A stretch of 64,000 nt of DNA from Streptomyces lydicus (GCF_004125265.1 NZ_RDTE01000003.1:4092001-4156000), one strand, 5' to 3'; counted from the first letter of the stretch, positions 41,433-50,607 are shown. Translations and numbers: made by a program. The notes: generated from the letters alone by a model not told the origin.

Positions 41433-41467
41433 GGAGCCCCGGTCAGAGGGAAGCTGACCGGGGCTCC
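41433..41467 (+). terminator. Integrase terminator
   Basis: GGAGCCCCGGTCAG (41433-41446) pairs perfectly with 41454-41467, seven bases of loop, 14 bp after the integrase stop. Confidence 0.85.
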
Positions 41468-42015
41468 GGCATGTGAGGCCATCATCAGGTGGCCGTGCTG
41501 CCAGCCGACCGGAACTACATAACGACGACATCTGAAAGCGCTACGACGCGCGGTCACCCGGTGGAGAAAGCACCTCGCCGAACAGGCGGATGACCACCTC
41601 GTCGTCCAGGAGTTCCTTTCACATCTGCCAGACGTGAGCGCCTGAAGACAGCATGTATCTCGACGACGGCTTTCTCACCCTCAAGCGGCACGACCCAAAG
41701 CCCAGATGCCGGCCTGACTCTCTACCAAGTCCTCGACGTCTTTCAGGACCTGCCGAAGTGCTGGACCGGCATCTGCACCACCTGCGGCCGCCCCCTCGCC
41801 AAGAGCAGACCGCCGAACAGCAACAGTCGTTACCAGACCTTTTGTTCGCGTCGTTTTCGGCCATGGTTGAAGCTTTTCGTGCGGAGCCAGCCTGCGTTTC
41901 GGGATCATCAACGCATCGGCGGCGGCGTGCTGTTGCACCATGGCGCACGTCGCCGTGGCTGCGGAGCGGACGGCAGGTGATGTCGGCAGGGAGAGAAGTG
42001 GGGGGGGAGTGGGTA
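41468..42015. other. Gene-poor stretch with possible gene remnants
   Basis: 548 bp with no intact gene. Two coherent-looking remnants can be read on the plus strand: a C-terminal-like tail at about 41534-41645 ending LVVQEFLSHLPDVSA, and a Cys-containing zinc-finger-like stretch near 41756-41870 (CWTGICTTCGRPLAKSR ... FCSRRF). Neither has a start. They fit decayed DNA at the edge of an insertion. Confidence 0.35.
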
Positions 42016-43425
42016 GTGAAGGCGCACCTGAACCGAAGGGAATTGCTGCGTGCTGGAGCCGCCGGAGGGCTCGGTGCTGCTCTGGCCGCAGGACTGCCAC
42101 TGGCCTGGCCGACTCGCGCATCGGCCGAGCAACAGCAGGTTTCCGGGACCGACTTGGGGGGCGTTCGTGCGGCCACGGTCCAGTGGATGAGCCGCGTTCC
42201 CGGTGCAACGGACCTGCGCGGCCTGTCGATTCCGGGAACGCATGAGTCGTGTGCCCGCTTCAAGGCGGGCAGTGCGGGTTTCGCTCAATGCCAGAACCAG
42301 GATCTGCACTGGCAGCTCCGAGCCGGGGTGCGCTACCTCGACATCCGCTGTCGCGTGTACGGCGACATCTTCACGATCCATCACGGCCCCTACTACCAGG
42401 GCATGGTGTTCGGGGAGGTGCTGAAGACCTGCCGTGATTTCCTCGCCGCGTATCCGACGGAAACCATTCTCATGCGGATGCAGCAAGAGTATTCCGACGA
42501 CACGGCGGCGTACAAAAGGATCTTCGCGGAATACCTCGACGTCAAGGGGTGGCGTTCGCTCTTTCATCTCGACCGCTCCTTCCCCACTCTCGGAGAGGCC
42601 CGCGGGAAGATCGTTCTCATGTCCGGGTGGCCCTATCTGGATCAGGGCCTGCGCTTCTCGGACGAGAGCTTGTTCTCAGTCCAGGACGACTACGCGGATC
42701 CTCAGCCAGGACGCAAGCAGCGTCTGGTGGACGAGCAACTGCGCGCCTCCTTCTGGAACTTCCACGGCCGGAAGATATATGTCAACCACCTCAGCGCGAC
42801 CGGCGCCGGCAGCTCAGTGTGGACGCCGTGGAAATACGCCGCGCGGCTCAACCCGTGGACGCGGAAACTGCTGGAAGGCGATTACTTCTACAAGACCCAC
42901 CGAACTGGCATCGTGGCCATGGACTACGTGGACAGCCCGGACGGCAACTGGAACGCCGGCGACATCGACATGACGGCCTGCGTGATCCGCTTCAATACGT
43001 TGACCCGGCCCGTCCTGGCGCCTGGGAAGTCCTATGTCGTCTGGAACCAGGCGACGGGCAAGGCGCTCGACGGCGGTACGGCGCAGACCTCCGTCGTCCA
43101 GTGGACCTACACGGGGCTGCCGCAGCAGCGCTGGACTCTGGAGGCCGGCTACGCCCCGGGCATCTACCGGCTGCGCTGCGAACGCAGTGGCAAGTACCTG
43201 ACCTGCCGGGCCGGCGCTGGAGCCACCCAAGAGAACACGACTCACCACTACTGGCAGATCGCGCCCGCGGGCGACAGCGGGTTCACCCTCCGCCAGGACT
43301 ATGTCGGCTCCGACCTTCGTATGCAGGACGGCACCAAGGAAAGCGGCAAGCAGCCCACCCTCGGCGGCAGCAGCTCGCACGACGATTCTCACTGGATATT
43401 CGACGAGCGTGTCCAGGTCCGGTAG
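42016..43425 (+). CDS. Tat-exported phosphatidylinositol-specific phospholipase C with ricin-type domain
   Basis: 469 aa from the GTG at 42016 (GGGGGGAG upstream); an ATG at 41980 adds 12 residues. A twin-arginine signal, LNRRELLRAGAAGGLGAALAAG, ends near ASA. The catalytic PI-PLC X domain spans residues ~55-330: IPGTHESCA with the first catalytic His, YLDIRCRV, and HHGPYYQG with the second His. Residues ~340-469 form a beta-trefoil-like ricin-type region with WTYTGLPQQRWTL. It is secreted and cleaves phosphatidylinositol or GPI-type lipids. Not obviously linked to the integrase. Confidence 0.9.
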   Translation: MKAHLNRRELLRAGAAGGLGAALAAGLPLAWPTRASAEQQQVSGTDLGGVRAATVQWMSRVPGATDLRGLSIPGTHESCARFKAGSAGFAQCQNQDLHWQLRAGVRYLDIRCRVYGDIFTIHHGPYYQGMVFGEVLKTCRDFLAAYPTETILMRMQQEYSDDTAAYKRIFAEYLDVKGWRSLFHLDRSFPTLGEARGKIVLMSGWPYLDQGLRFSDESLFSVQDDYADPQPGRKQRLVDEQLRASFWNFHGRKIYVNHLSATGAGSSVWTPWKYAARLNPWTRKLLEGDYFYKTHRTGIVAMDYVDSPDGNWNAGDIDMTACVIRFNTLTRPVLAPGKSYVVWNQATGKALDGGTAQTSVVQWTYTGLPQQRWTLEAGYAPGIYRLRCERSGKYLTCRAGAGATQENTTHHYWQIAPAGDSGFTLRQDYVGSDLRMQDGTKESGKQPTLGGSSSHDDSHWIFDERVQVR

Positions 43426-43536
43426 CCGCCACGGTGCGCCCGCCCCGTGGCGGAGGCGCCGCAGTGACGGCGGCTCCGCTGACGGGAGGGGAGCCCGAAG
43501 CCCGGCCGTCCCCGTCACATGGGAAGAGGAATGCAC

Positions 43537-45141
43537 ATGAGAACATGCAGAATCGTCGCAGTGCTGATGGTCGCGGCGCTGTTCGGTTCCCTGGCGACAT
43601 CGGCCTCGGCGGGGGAGAATCCCGGTCGAACCGCGGCGACCGGGAGTTCGGGGCGGGGACTGGCGATGCTCCCACGCCCGACCGCACCGGGAGCAGCGAA
43701 AAGAGATGCGTCGAAGGCGCCGCGCCCGGTGGTTTTCGTCCACGGTTATCAAGCCGATGCGGGCGTATGGACGAAAATGGTCGACGCCTTCCAAAAGGCC
43801 GGATACGCAACCGGCGGCGTCATCAAGGGGTGTACCGCCACCAGAGACTCCGCAAAGCAGACAAACTGCGGTGACATCTTCAGGTACGACTACAACGCCG
43901 AGACCCATGACCGCATCTCGAAGATCGGGGCGGGGTTTGCCGCATGGGTGAAGCGGCAATTCGGCAACCAGAAGATTGATATCGTCGCCCATTCGATGGG
44001 CAGCCTGGTCACACGTTACGCGATCAAGGGCTACTCCGGATCGGCGAAGTACATGACTCCGCTGACCGAACCACTGGGTGGTCAGGTGGTGCACTGGGTC
44101 TCTCTGGCCGGCCCCAACAACGGCCGCCCCAAGTTGTCGGAGTTTTGCGTAGGCGTTGTTCCACCGACCGGACTGTGCACCGAAGCGGTCGCCGACATGG
44201 CCTTCGGGCTGTACACCAACTTCCTCGGTATCCTCAACGGCGACGTGCCGACGCCGACGCCAACCATGTATCGCACCTATCGCTCGCCCTGTGACGAGAT
44301 GGTTCCCGAGGAAAGTGTCCGCCTTGAGGGGGCCAGTAACCGCCAGGTCTCCTGCCCGGACCACGACGGCATGCTCAGTAATGCGGATGCCATCGACGGA
44401 ACCGTCGCCTTCCTGGATCCGCCTTCTCCCGGGCCCGGTCATGTCTACAACATGGTGAACACCGGCAACGGCTTGGCGCTGGCGGTGGGCGGTTGGCCCA
44501 AGCCCGGCGTGAAGGTCGGTCTGGATCGCGTGGGCTATCCGTACACGAAATGGCAGATGGTCAAGTGGGGCAATGGCTCGGTCGGGATGATTCCGGACAC
44601 CTACCAGACCGCCGCCTACCTCACCGCCAAGAACAATCAGTTGTCTGTCGAAACGGCTGGCAACTCCAACAGCTGGGACCTAGAGCAGGCGCCGGGCGGC
44701 GCCTATTACATCGACGACCGGGATGGCCCGAATTCCCTCTGCGTGCTCCCCTGTACCGAACTCGCTCAATTCCAATGGTATTTCAATGAGATGCCGGAGA
44801 CGTTCCTTTTCCAAGGAGGGGTCGACGCCGATTTTCGGATCCTCCAGCGCCACGAGGGCGGCTACTACCAGGCGCGGTACAGCCTGACCAGCCACTCCGA
44901 CAAGCCGATCGACAACTGGTCGGTGGACCTGACACTGCCCCACGGCGTAAGCGTCGACACGGTCTGGGGTGCCGCACGCAAGGGCCGGACCCGCACCGAC
45001 CAGCAGGGCCGGACTGTGGTCACCCTCATCGGGGTCGGTGACCTGGCGCCGGGGCGCCCGGTGCAGGTCGTGTACAGCGGCAACGCGCCGGGGCTCGCCA
45101 CCGACCCGACCCCGGTCAAGGTCAGCGGCAACGACGCCTGA
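43537..45141 (+). CDS. Secreted triacylglycerol lipase-like alpha/beta hydrolase
   Basis: 534 aa from the ATG at 43537 (AGAGGA upstream). Signal peptide MRTCRIVAVLMVAALFGSLA, cleaved near SASA. The lipase core runs from ~residue 65: VVFVHGYQADAGVW (oxyanion loop) and the nucleophile elbow IVAHSMGSLV, with later Asp in SPCDEMVP and His in CPDHDGM. A ricin-type-like region (VYNMVNTGNGLALAVG through ~410) and a C-terminal ~120-residue beta domain (ARYSLTSHSDKPIDNW, CBM2-like) follow. It is 110 bp downstream of the PI-PLC gene; both carry a similar lectin-like module, so they probably act together on host or decaying biomass lipids. Confidence 0.9.
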   Translation: MRTCRIVAVLMVAALFGSLATSASAGENPGRTAATGSSGRGLAMLPRPTAPGAAKRDASKAPRPVVFVHGYQADAGVWTKMVDAFQKAGYATGGVIKGCTATRDSAKQTNCGDIFRYDYNAETHDRISKIGAGFAAWVKRQFGNQKIDIVAHSMGSLVTRYAIKGYSGSAKYMTPLTEPLGGQVVHWVSLAGPNNGRPKLSEFCVGVVPPTGLCTEAVADMAFGLYTNFLGILNGDVPTPTPTMYRTYRSPCDEMVPEESVRLEGASNRQVSCPDHDGMLSNADAIDGTVAFLDPPSPGPGHVYNMVNTGNGLALAVGGWPKPGVKVGLDRVGYPYTKWQMVKWGNGSVGMIPDTYQTAAYLTAKNNQLSVETAGNSNSWDLEQAPGGAYYIDDRDGPNSLCVLPCTELAQFQWYFNEMPETFLFQGGVDADFRILQRHEGGYYQARYSLTSHSDKPIDNWSVDLTLPHGVSVDTVWGAARKGRTRTDQQGRTVVTLIGVGDLAPGRPVQVVYSGNAPGLATDPTPVKVSGNDA

Positions 45142-45397
45142 CCGAGGCTCCCCAGACAGGGCAGGGTAGGTCACCGGTGAGGCTCCGCCGACGTCCGACG
45201 GCCTCGGCCGGGAGGTGCAAGTGGCTCGGCAGTGGCTGCGGTTCGCCACGGCCAGCTGCCGCACGGCCCGGCCCGGCCCGGCCGGAGCCGGCTCAGTGGT
45301 CGCGGCCGGTCCTCACCCGGCGGCTACGTCGACGACGCCGAAGGGCGCCTGGCCGGTAGGCACCCGCCCGTACGGACCTACGGCCACGCCGTCGGCG

Positions 45398-45583
45398 TCA
45401 GCCGCCGACCGCTCCGCGCGCCTCGGCCACCAGCCGCTCGGCCGCGCTCAGGGTGGCGTCCAACTCCGCCGCCAACGCCCCGGTCCCCGCGAGCAGGGCG
45501 GTGACGCGGTCGGCGAAGCCGGACGGGGTGCGCGGCAGGGCCGCGACGGCCGCCAGCGCGCCCTTCTCCGCGCTCCTACGCAT
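45398..45583 (-). CDS. Possible 61-aa protein
   Basis: The ATG has GGGAGG five bases upstream. The product is Ala-rich and helical (RVTALLAGTGALAAELDATL), with no known domain. The region is very GC-rich, so the frame could be chance. Confidence 0.35.
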   Translation of the reverse strand: MRRSAEKGALAAVAALPRTPSGFADRVTALLAGTGALAAELDATLSAAERLVAEARGAVGG

Positions 45584-45634
45584 ATAGCCTCCCGGTACCC
45601 GCCCGGCCAGCCGCTGCCTCCGGCTTACACGTAG

Positions 45635-46456
45635 TCATACAGGCTTGTCGATCACTGTCAGCAGCGCAGCAGCAATGCTAACGAGCGCCCTCGCCTCGTC
45701 ACGGCTGTACTGAAAGGCGGCGGTGACGGCGTCCTTGTGAACCGACGCGCTCGTCTGATCCTCGACCGCGAACCGAATCCAGGCCCATCGCTCATCCTGC
45801 GAACGCTGCAGCCTGTCCTTGTTCCCGGGCCACTTCCAGCCACTGTGATCCTTGATCCACTCCAGGGCCCGGCGGGCTTCCAGGATCGCGCCGTCGATGT
45901 CGTTGTCCAGAAGCCGACGCTGCGCGGCGCGCAGATGCCGGGCGGGCTCGGCACGGGGGTCGTCCTCCAGCGGGAACGGGACGTGCATCTCGAAGGCGAC
46001 CGAGGGGCCAAGGGCGTTGATCTGGTCGATCCAGCGGCTCTTGGCGACGCTGAAATGCAGCACCTCCGTTGTGCTCCCGGGGTAGCCGGCGGCCTGGGGA
46101 AGTGTGCCGGTGACCTCCAGCTCCATCTGCAGGTCTCCGTCGCGGGCCTCGTTGATTGCGTGGAGCTGGTGCGAGGTGATCAGGAACTTCAGAACCGGGC
46201 GCTCGACGCCGGTCTCGGGAGTGAATGGGAGCATCTCCGTTACCCGCCCGACCAGTGTCCGCTCGTACGGGTTCCGGATGCCGTAGAGGTCGGCCTGCAA
46301 CGCGAGAAACCTGCCGGCCTTCGAGGCCACTGGCGCCTTCACCTCCAGGCCCACCTGGAGGCAGATCGTGCCCATGCCCCTCAGAAGCTGCACGCTCTCC
46401 TCGCGGACCCCCAGGACGAACTCCCCAGCCTCCGCGTCGAAGCGCATCACGTTCAC
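45635..46456 (-). CDS. Hypothetical protein with C-terminal helical domain
   Basis: 273 aa. No recognised family. Residues 1-170 look like a beta-sandwich (VGLEVKAPVASKAGRFLALQ, MELEVTGTLPQAAGYPG, SVAFEMHVPFPLEDDP), and ~175-273 are helical with a HEPN-like pattern (ALEWIKDHSGWKWPGNK, then AFQYSRDEARALVSIAAALL). Beta-plus-HEPN-like proteins occur in restriction and toxin systems, but the catalytic RxxxxH motif is not evident. It is the last gene before the tRNA and may be element cargo. Confidence 0.6.
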   Translation of the reverse strand: MNVMRFDAEAGEFVLGVREESVQLLRGMGTICLQVGLEVKAPVASKAGRFLALQADLYGIRNPYERTLVGRVTEMLPFTPETGVERPVLKFLITSHQLHAINEARDGDLQMELEVTGTLPQAAGYPGSTTEVLHFSVAKSRWIDQINALGPSVAFEMHVPFPLEDDPRAEPARHLRAAQRRLLDNDIDGAILEARRALEWIKDHSGWKWPGNKDRLQRSQDERWAWIRFAVEDQTSASVHKDAVTAAFQYSRDEARALVSIAAALLTVIDKPV

Positions 46457-46626
46457 GACTGGTTCCTCCGTAGCGACGTCCCGGTCTGCCGATTCTCCAT
46501 CAGCCGGCGCCGTGGGTCGCCCGGTTTAGTGGGAACCCTCCAAGAGCGCTCTCCAGCCCCGTGCTCTCGCTGAACCTCGGACGCCCCGGCGTATCGGCCG
46601 CTCGTCGTCCGACAACAACCACCCGC

Positions 46627-46677
46627 TTGTCCACCGCGCTGCACGCTCGCCGCACGCTTGTCCACCGGTTGTCCACC
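46627..46677 (+). repeat. Three TTGTCCACC motifs
   Basis: Exact TTGTCCACC at 46627-46635, 46658-46666 and 46669-46677. This differs by one base from the Streptomyces DnaA-box TTGTCCACA. They lie ~100 bp from the tRNA 3' end, so they could also be integrase arm-type sites. The surrounding 46457-46740 holds no convincing gene. Confidence 0.5.
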
Positions 46678-46740
46678 GGTGGCGATCATGGCGCCCCGAA
46701 ACGGGTACCTCATCGCCGCCACCTGCCCCCGGAAAGCACA

Positions 46741-46775
46741 AAGGCCCAGGTCAGAGGGTGTCTGTCCTGGGCCTT
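46741..46775 (-). terminator. tRNA-Thr terminator
   Basis: AAGGCCCAGG (46741-46750) pairs with CCTGGGCCTT (46766-46775). Read in the tRNA direction the stem is followed by a short T run. It lies 5 bp past the tRNA 3' end. Confidence 0.75.
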
Positions 46776-46780
46776 CTCTG

Positions 46781-46854
46781 AGCCGCCTTCGGGATTCGAA
46801 CCCGAGACCTACGCATTACGAGTGCGTTGCTCTGGCCAACTGAGCTAAGGCGGC
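46781..46854 (-). tRNA. tRNA-Thr (anticodon CGT)
   Basis: A complete 74-nt cloverleaf: acceptor GCCGCCT/AGGCGGC, D arm GCTCAGTTGGCCAGAGC, anticodon arm ACGCA-CTCGTAA-TGCGT with anticodon CGT, five-base variable loop, T arm TCGGG-TTCGAAT-CCCGA and discriminator T. CCA is not encoded. Its 3' end points left, toward the accessory region, so it is the likely attachment gene for the element. Confidence 0.95.
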
Positions 46855-46957
46855 GTGGTGCGCGGCCCAGTCTACACATCGCGGAGGGGTGCTCTGTAAC
46901 CGGTTTAGGAGCTGGTCAGGAGTGGGTGGGGGGCGGGGCGCGGGAGTGTGAGGTGAG

Positions 46958-48547
46958 TCACTTGCAGTGCTTGTTCTTCGGGGGGACGGTGCCGTCGAGG
47001 AGGTAGGCGTCGATCGTGGAGTCGATGCACTTGCTGCCGCGGCCGTAGGCGGTGTGGCCGTCGCCCTCGTAGGTGAGGAGGGTGGCGCTGGAGAGCTGGG
47101 AGGCGAGGGCCTGGGCCCAGCTGTAGGGGGTGGCCGGGTCGCGGGTGGTGCCGACGACGAGGATCGGGGCGGCGCCCTTGGCCTCGATGCGGTGGGCGGT
47201 GCCGGTGGGCTTGACCGGCCAGTAGGCGCAGTTCAGGGCGGCCCAGTCGAAGGCGTCGCCGAAGACCGGGGAGGCCTTGCGGAAGCTGGGCAGGGCGGCG
47301 CGGGCCTGGCCGGGGCCGGTGAAGGCGGGCGGGAGGTCGAGGCAGTTGACGGCGGGGTTGGCGTACATCTGGTTGCTGTAGGAGCCGTTCGGGCTGCGCT
47401 CGTAGTAGCTGTCGGAGAAGGCGAGCAGCCCCCGGCCGTTGCCGGCCTTGGCCTGGGCGAGGTATTCGCGCAGGAGGGGCCAGGCGCGCTGGTCGTACAT
47501 GGCGGCGATGACGCCGGTGGTGGCGAGGGATTCGGTGAGCTTGCGGTCCTCGCCCGTGGCTGCCGGATGGGCGTCCAGCTTTTTGAAGAAGGCGGACATC
47601 TGCTGGGCCGCGTCCTCGGTGCTCTTGGTGCCGAGGGGGCAGTTCTTGTGCTTGATGCAGTCCGCGGCGAACGCCGTGAAGGCGGTGTTGAAGCCGGCGG
47701 CCTGCTGAATGTTGGTGGCGCGGGCGTCGAGCTCCGGGTTCATCGCGCCGTCGAGGACCATGCGGCCGACGCGGGAGGGGTAGAGGCCGGCGTAGGTCGC
47801 GCCGAGGAAGGTGCCGTAGGAAGAACCGACGTAGGTGAGTTTCTTGTCGCCCAGGACAGCGCGCAGCACGTCCATGTCGCGCGCGGCCTCGACGGTGGAG
47901 ATGTGCGAGAGCAGCTTGCCGGAGCGGGATGCGCAGCCCTTGGCGAAGTCGCGGTAGGCGGTGGCGAGCTTGTTGACCTCGGCGGGTGAGTCCGGGGTCT
48001 GGTCGGTCTCGGTGTAGCGGTCCATCTGCTTGTTGGTGAGGCACTCGACCGGCTGGCTGTGGGCCACGCCGCGCGGGTCCATCGCCACCATGTCGTAGCG
48101 CGCACGGACCGCGGCGGGCTGTGGCGCGTACCGCTCGAGGTATTCGATCGCCGCGCCGCCGGGGCCGCCCGGATTGACCAAGAGGGAGCCGAGCCGCTGG
48201 CCGGCCGCGCCGGTGGCCTTCTTGCGGGCGATCGCGAGCTTGATGTCGCCCCCGCCGGGGTGGGAGTAGTCCAGGGGCGCCTTCATCGTGGCGCATTCGA
48301 AACCGCTGCTCGCGCAGGGATGCCAGCTCAGCTTCTGGTCGTAGTACGACCGGAGGCTTGCCGGGGTCGAGGCCGGGAGGGGCGCGAGGGTCGGATCGTC
48401 GGCGGGGCGCTGGGCGCCGGCTTCCGTGGTGCGGCCCGGGGACGCCTCGTCGTCGGGGGAAGAACTCCCCGAGGAGCAGCCGGAGATCAGCAGAGCGGTG
48501 GCCGCGAGGAGAGCGGCGGAGGTGCGGAGCAGTCGGCTGGTGGCCAT
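46958..48547 (-). CDS. Secreted alpha/beta-hydrolase lipoprotein peptidase (tripeptidyl aminopeptidase type)
   Basis: 529 aa. Lipoprotein signal LLAATALLISGC with the lipobox Cys near residue 24. The mature enzyme has the oxyanion turn NPGGPGGA, the nucleophile elbow VGSSYGTF, Asp in VVGTTRDPATPY and His in EGDGHTAYGR, as in the SlpD/SlpE-like mycelium-associated proteases of Streptomyces. It probably cleaves N-terminal tripeptides from extracellular proteins. It stands alone with its stop near the tRNA and a long upstream spacer. Confidence 0.9.
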   Translation of the reverse strand: MATSRLLRTSAALLAATALLISGCSSGSSSPDDEASPGRTTEAGAQRPADDPTLAPLPASTPASLRSYYDQKLSWHPCASSGFECATMKAPLDYSHPGGGDIKLAIARKKATGAAGQRLGSLLVNPGGPGGAAIEYLERYAPQPAAVRARYDMVAMDPRGVAHSQPVECLTNKQMDRYTETDQTPDSPAEVNKLATAYRDFAKGCASRSGKLLSHISTVEAARDMDVLRAVLGDKKLTYVGSSYGTFLGATYAGLYPSRVGRMVLDGAMNPELDARATNIQQAAGFNTAFTAFAADCIKHKNCPLGTKSTEDAAQQMSAFFKKLDAHPAATGEDRKLTESLATTGVIAAMYDQRAWPLLREYLAQAKAGNGRGLLAFSDSYYERSPNGSYSNQMYANPAVNCLDLPPAFTGPGQARAALPSFRKASPVFGDAFDWAALNCAYWPVKPTGTAHRIEAKGAAPILVVGTTRDPATPYSWAQALASQLSSATLLTYEGDGHTAYGRGSKCIDSTIDAYLLDGTVPPKNKHCK

Positions 48548-48984
48548 GGACGGTCCCTTGGTCTCGGTCCCTGGGATAGGGGTGAGGTGAGTGCGGTGTC
48601 GGTCTCTGGAGGTCCCTGGAAGGTGGAGTGCGGGGAAGTACCGGGAGGGGCTAGGAGGTGGTGCCGGGGGTGGTGGCAGTCGTGATGGTGATGGTGATGG
48701 TGGTGGTGAGCGCGTGACGGATGTCGAGGGGGGGCGGGAGAGCAGTGGCGCGTTCGGTCAGAGAGCATTCGAAGGGTATTCGGAGAGTATCCGGGTGGGG
48801 ACGTTGTGTGCGCGTCTCCTTGAAGGGGCGAGCCGGGTGAGCGGCGGGGGCGGATGAGCCGCAGTGGGTGGACTGAGGCAGGTGGACTGAGGCAGGTGGA
48901 CTGAGGCAGGTGGACTGAGGCAGGTGGGCCGAGGCGGGTGGGCCGAGGCGGGTGGACTGCGGAGGTGGGCTGCAGTGGCGGTGG
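48548..48984. other. Gene-free stretch with tandem repeats
   Basis: 437 bp without a gene. It holds a GGTGAT-type hexamer run (about 48682-48708) and a 15-bp tandem repeat at 48866-48973. The promoter of the leftward peptidase gene must lie at its left end. Confidence 0.5.
48866..48973. repeat. 15-bp tandem repeat (GACTGAGGCAGGTGG), about seven units
   Basis: Four near-identical copies followed by three diverged ones (GGCCGAGGCGGGTGG type). Intergenic, just past the holB stop. Probably a variable-number repeat. Confidence 0.8.
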
Positions 48985-50310
48985 TCAGCCGGCGCGGAGG
49001 GCCGCCGTCATTGCCTCGACCGCGAGGAGGGGGGCCACATTGCGGTCCAGGGCCTCGCGGCAGGCGATCACGGCTTCTATACGGCGGAGGGTTCGTTCGG
49101 GGGACGAGGCGGTGGCGATGCGGTGGATGCTGTCGCGCACCTCGTCATTGGCGAGGGGCACCGAGGCACCCATCTGGAGGGCTAGGACATCGCGGTAGAA
49201 GCCGGTGAGGTCGACCAGGGCCAGGTCGAGGCTGTCGCGCTGGGTACGGGTCGAGCGGCGCTTCTGCTTGTCCTGGAGCTCCTTCATGGCGCCGGCCGTG
49301 CCGCGTGGCAGGCGTCCGCCGGTGCCGGCGGCGGCGCCGAGCGCGGCGCGCAGCTCCTCGGTCTCCTTGGTGTCGACGTCCTCGGCGACCTGCTTGGCGT
49401 CCTCCCCCGCGGCGTCGATCAGTTCCTGGGCGGCCTTGAGGCAGCCGCCGATGTCGTCCACGCGGAGCGGGAGTTTGAGTACGGCCGCGCGGCGGGCCCG
49501 GGCGCGCTCGTCGGTGGCGAGGCGGCGGGCCCGGCCGATGTGGCCCTGGGTGGCGCGGGCCGCACGGTCGGCGGCCTCCGGCTCGATGCCGTCCCGCCGG
49601 ACGAGGACGTCGGCGACCGCGCCGATGGGCGGGGTCCGCAGGGAGAGATGGCGGCAGCGCGAACGAATGGTGGGGAGGACGTCCTCCACGGAGGGGGCGC
49701 AGAGCAGCCAGACCGTACGGGGCGCGGGCTCCTCGACCGCCTTGAGCAGGACGTTGCCTGCGCCTTCGGTGAGGCGGTCGGCGTCCTCCAGGACGATCAC
49801 CTGCCAGCGGCCGCCGGCCGGCGAGAGGGAGGACCGGCGGACCAGGTCGCGGGTCTCCTTGACGCCGATGGAGAGCAGGTCCGTACGGACGATCTCGACG
49901 TCGGCGTGCGTGCCGACCAGGGACGTATGGCAGCCGTCGCAGAACCCGCAGCCTGGGGCGCCCCCGAGGGCGCGGTCCGGGCTGACGCACTGCAGGGCTG
50001 CGGCGAAGGCGCGGGCCGCGGTGGAGCGGCCGGAGCCGGGCGGGCCCGTGAACAGCCAGGCGTGGGTCATCTGGGAGGCGCTGCCGCGGTCGGCGGACGG
50101 CCCCGGTCCCGGCTCCGACTCCGACTCCGACTGCGGTCCCGACTGCGCTTCCGGGTCCGGTGCCTGCTGCGGCTGCTCACCGGGCCCGGAGCCCGCCTGG
50201 GCTCCCGTCCCCTGACGCTCCGCGGTGACGAAGGCGTCCGCATCGCGCGCGGCCGCGGCCAGCTGCGCCGTCACCCGGTCCTGGCCGACCACGTCGTCCC
50301 ATACCGCCAT
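48985..50310 (-). CDS. holB: DNA polymerase III subunit delta' (clamp-loader)
   Basis: 441 aa from the ATG at 50310 (MAVWDDVVGQDRV); the frame runs open beyond this but the family begins here. Walker-A-like FTGPPGSGRST, a zinc module CGFCDGCHTSL, the Walker B position VIVLEDADRL, and sensor 1/SRC TIRSRCRHL all mark delta'. A ~50-residue Gln/Glu/Ser-rich insert (around residues 35-80) splits the N-terminus. It loads the beta clamp as part of the DnaX complex. The tmk gene lies upstream across a hairpin. Confidence 0.93.
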   Translation of the reverse strand: MAVWDDVVGQDRVTAQLAAAARDADAFVTAERQGTGAQAGSGPGEQPQQAPDPEAQSGPQSESESEPGPGPSADRGSASQMTHAWLFTGPPGSGRSTAARAFAAALQCVSPDRALGGAPGCGFCDGCHTSLVGTHADVEIVRTDLLSIGVKETRDLVRRSSLSPAGGRWQVIVLEDADRLTEGAGNVLLKAVEEPAPRTVWLLCAPSVEDVLPTIRSRCRHLSLRTPPIGAVADVLVRRDGIEPEAADRAARATQGHIGRARRLATDERARARRAAVLKLPLRVDDIGGCLKAAQELIDAAGEDAKQVAEDVDTKETEELRAALGAAAGTGGRLPRGTAGAMKELQDKQKRRSTRTQRDSLDLALVDLTGFYRDVLALQMGASVPLANDEVRDSIHRIATASSPERTLRRIEAVIACREALDRNVAPLLAVEAMTAALRAG

Positions 50311-50531
50311 CGCTGTCCGCCGTTCCTGTCCGTGCCGTCCTGCTCGTGCCATGCGAGGTGGGTGCCCGGCCGCACACCGCGCATTGCTCCGCACCTGACC
50401 CATTGTGGTGCAACCCACTGACAAACGAATCCGGAAGCCGGGGCCGGTCGGCCGAAGGGGGACTGAACGGGGACCGCAGGAGGGCCGGCTGAGGACCGGC
50501 TGAGGACCGAAAGGGCCGCCCGGGAACCGGA

Positions 50532-50575
50532 AACCGGCCGTGGCCGCAGCTGTTGTGCTGCGGCCACGGCCGGTT
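50532..50575 (-). terminator. Perfect 18-bp hairpin after tmk
   Basis: Left arm 50532-50549 and right arm 50558-50575 are fully complementary with an 8-nt loop, 33 bp past the tmk stop. Confidence 0.85.
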
Positions 50576-50607
50576 CGTCCGGGCTTCGGCCCGGCTGAGC
50601 GAGGGGG

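Noticed and set aside
48866..48973. Possible CRISPR array
   Set aside because: Units are 15 bp and contiguous with no unique spacers, so it is a tandem repeat. No cas genes are nearby.
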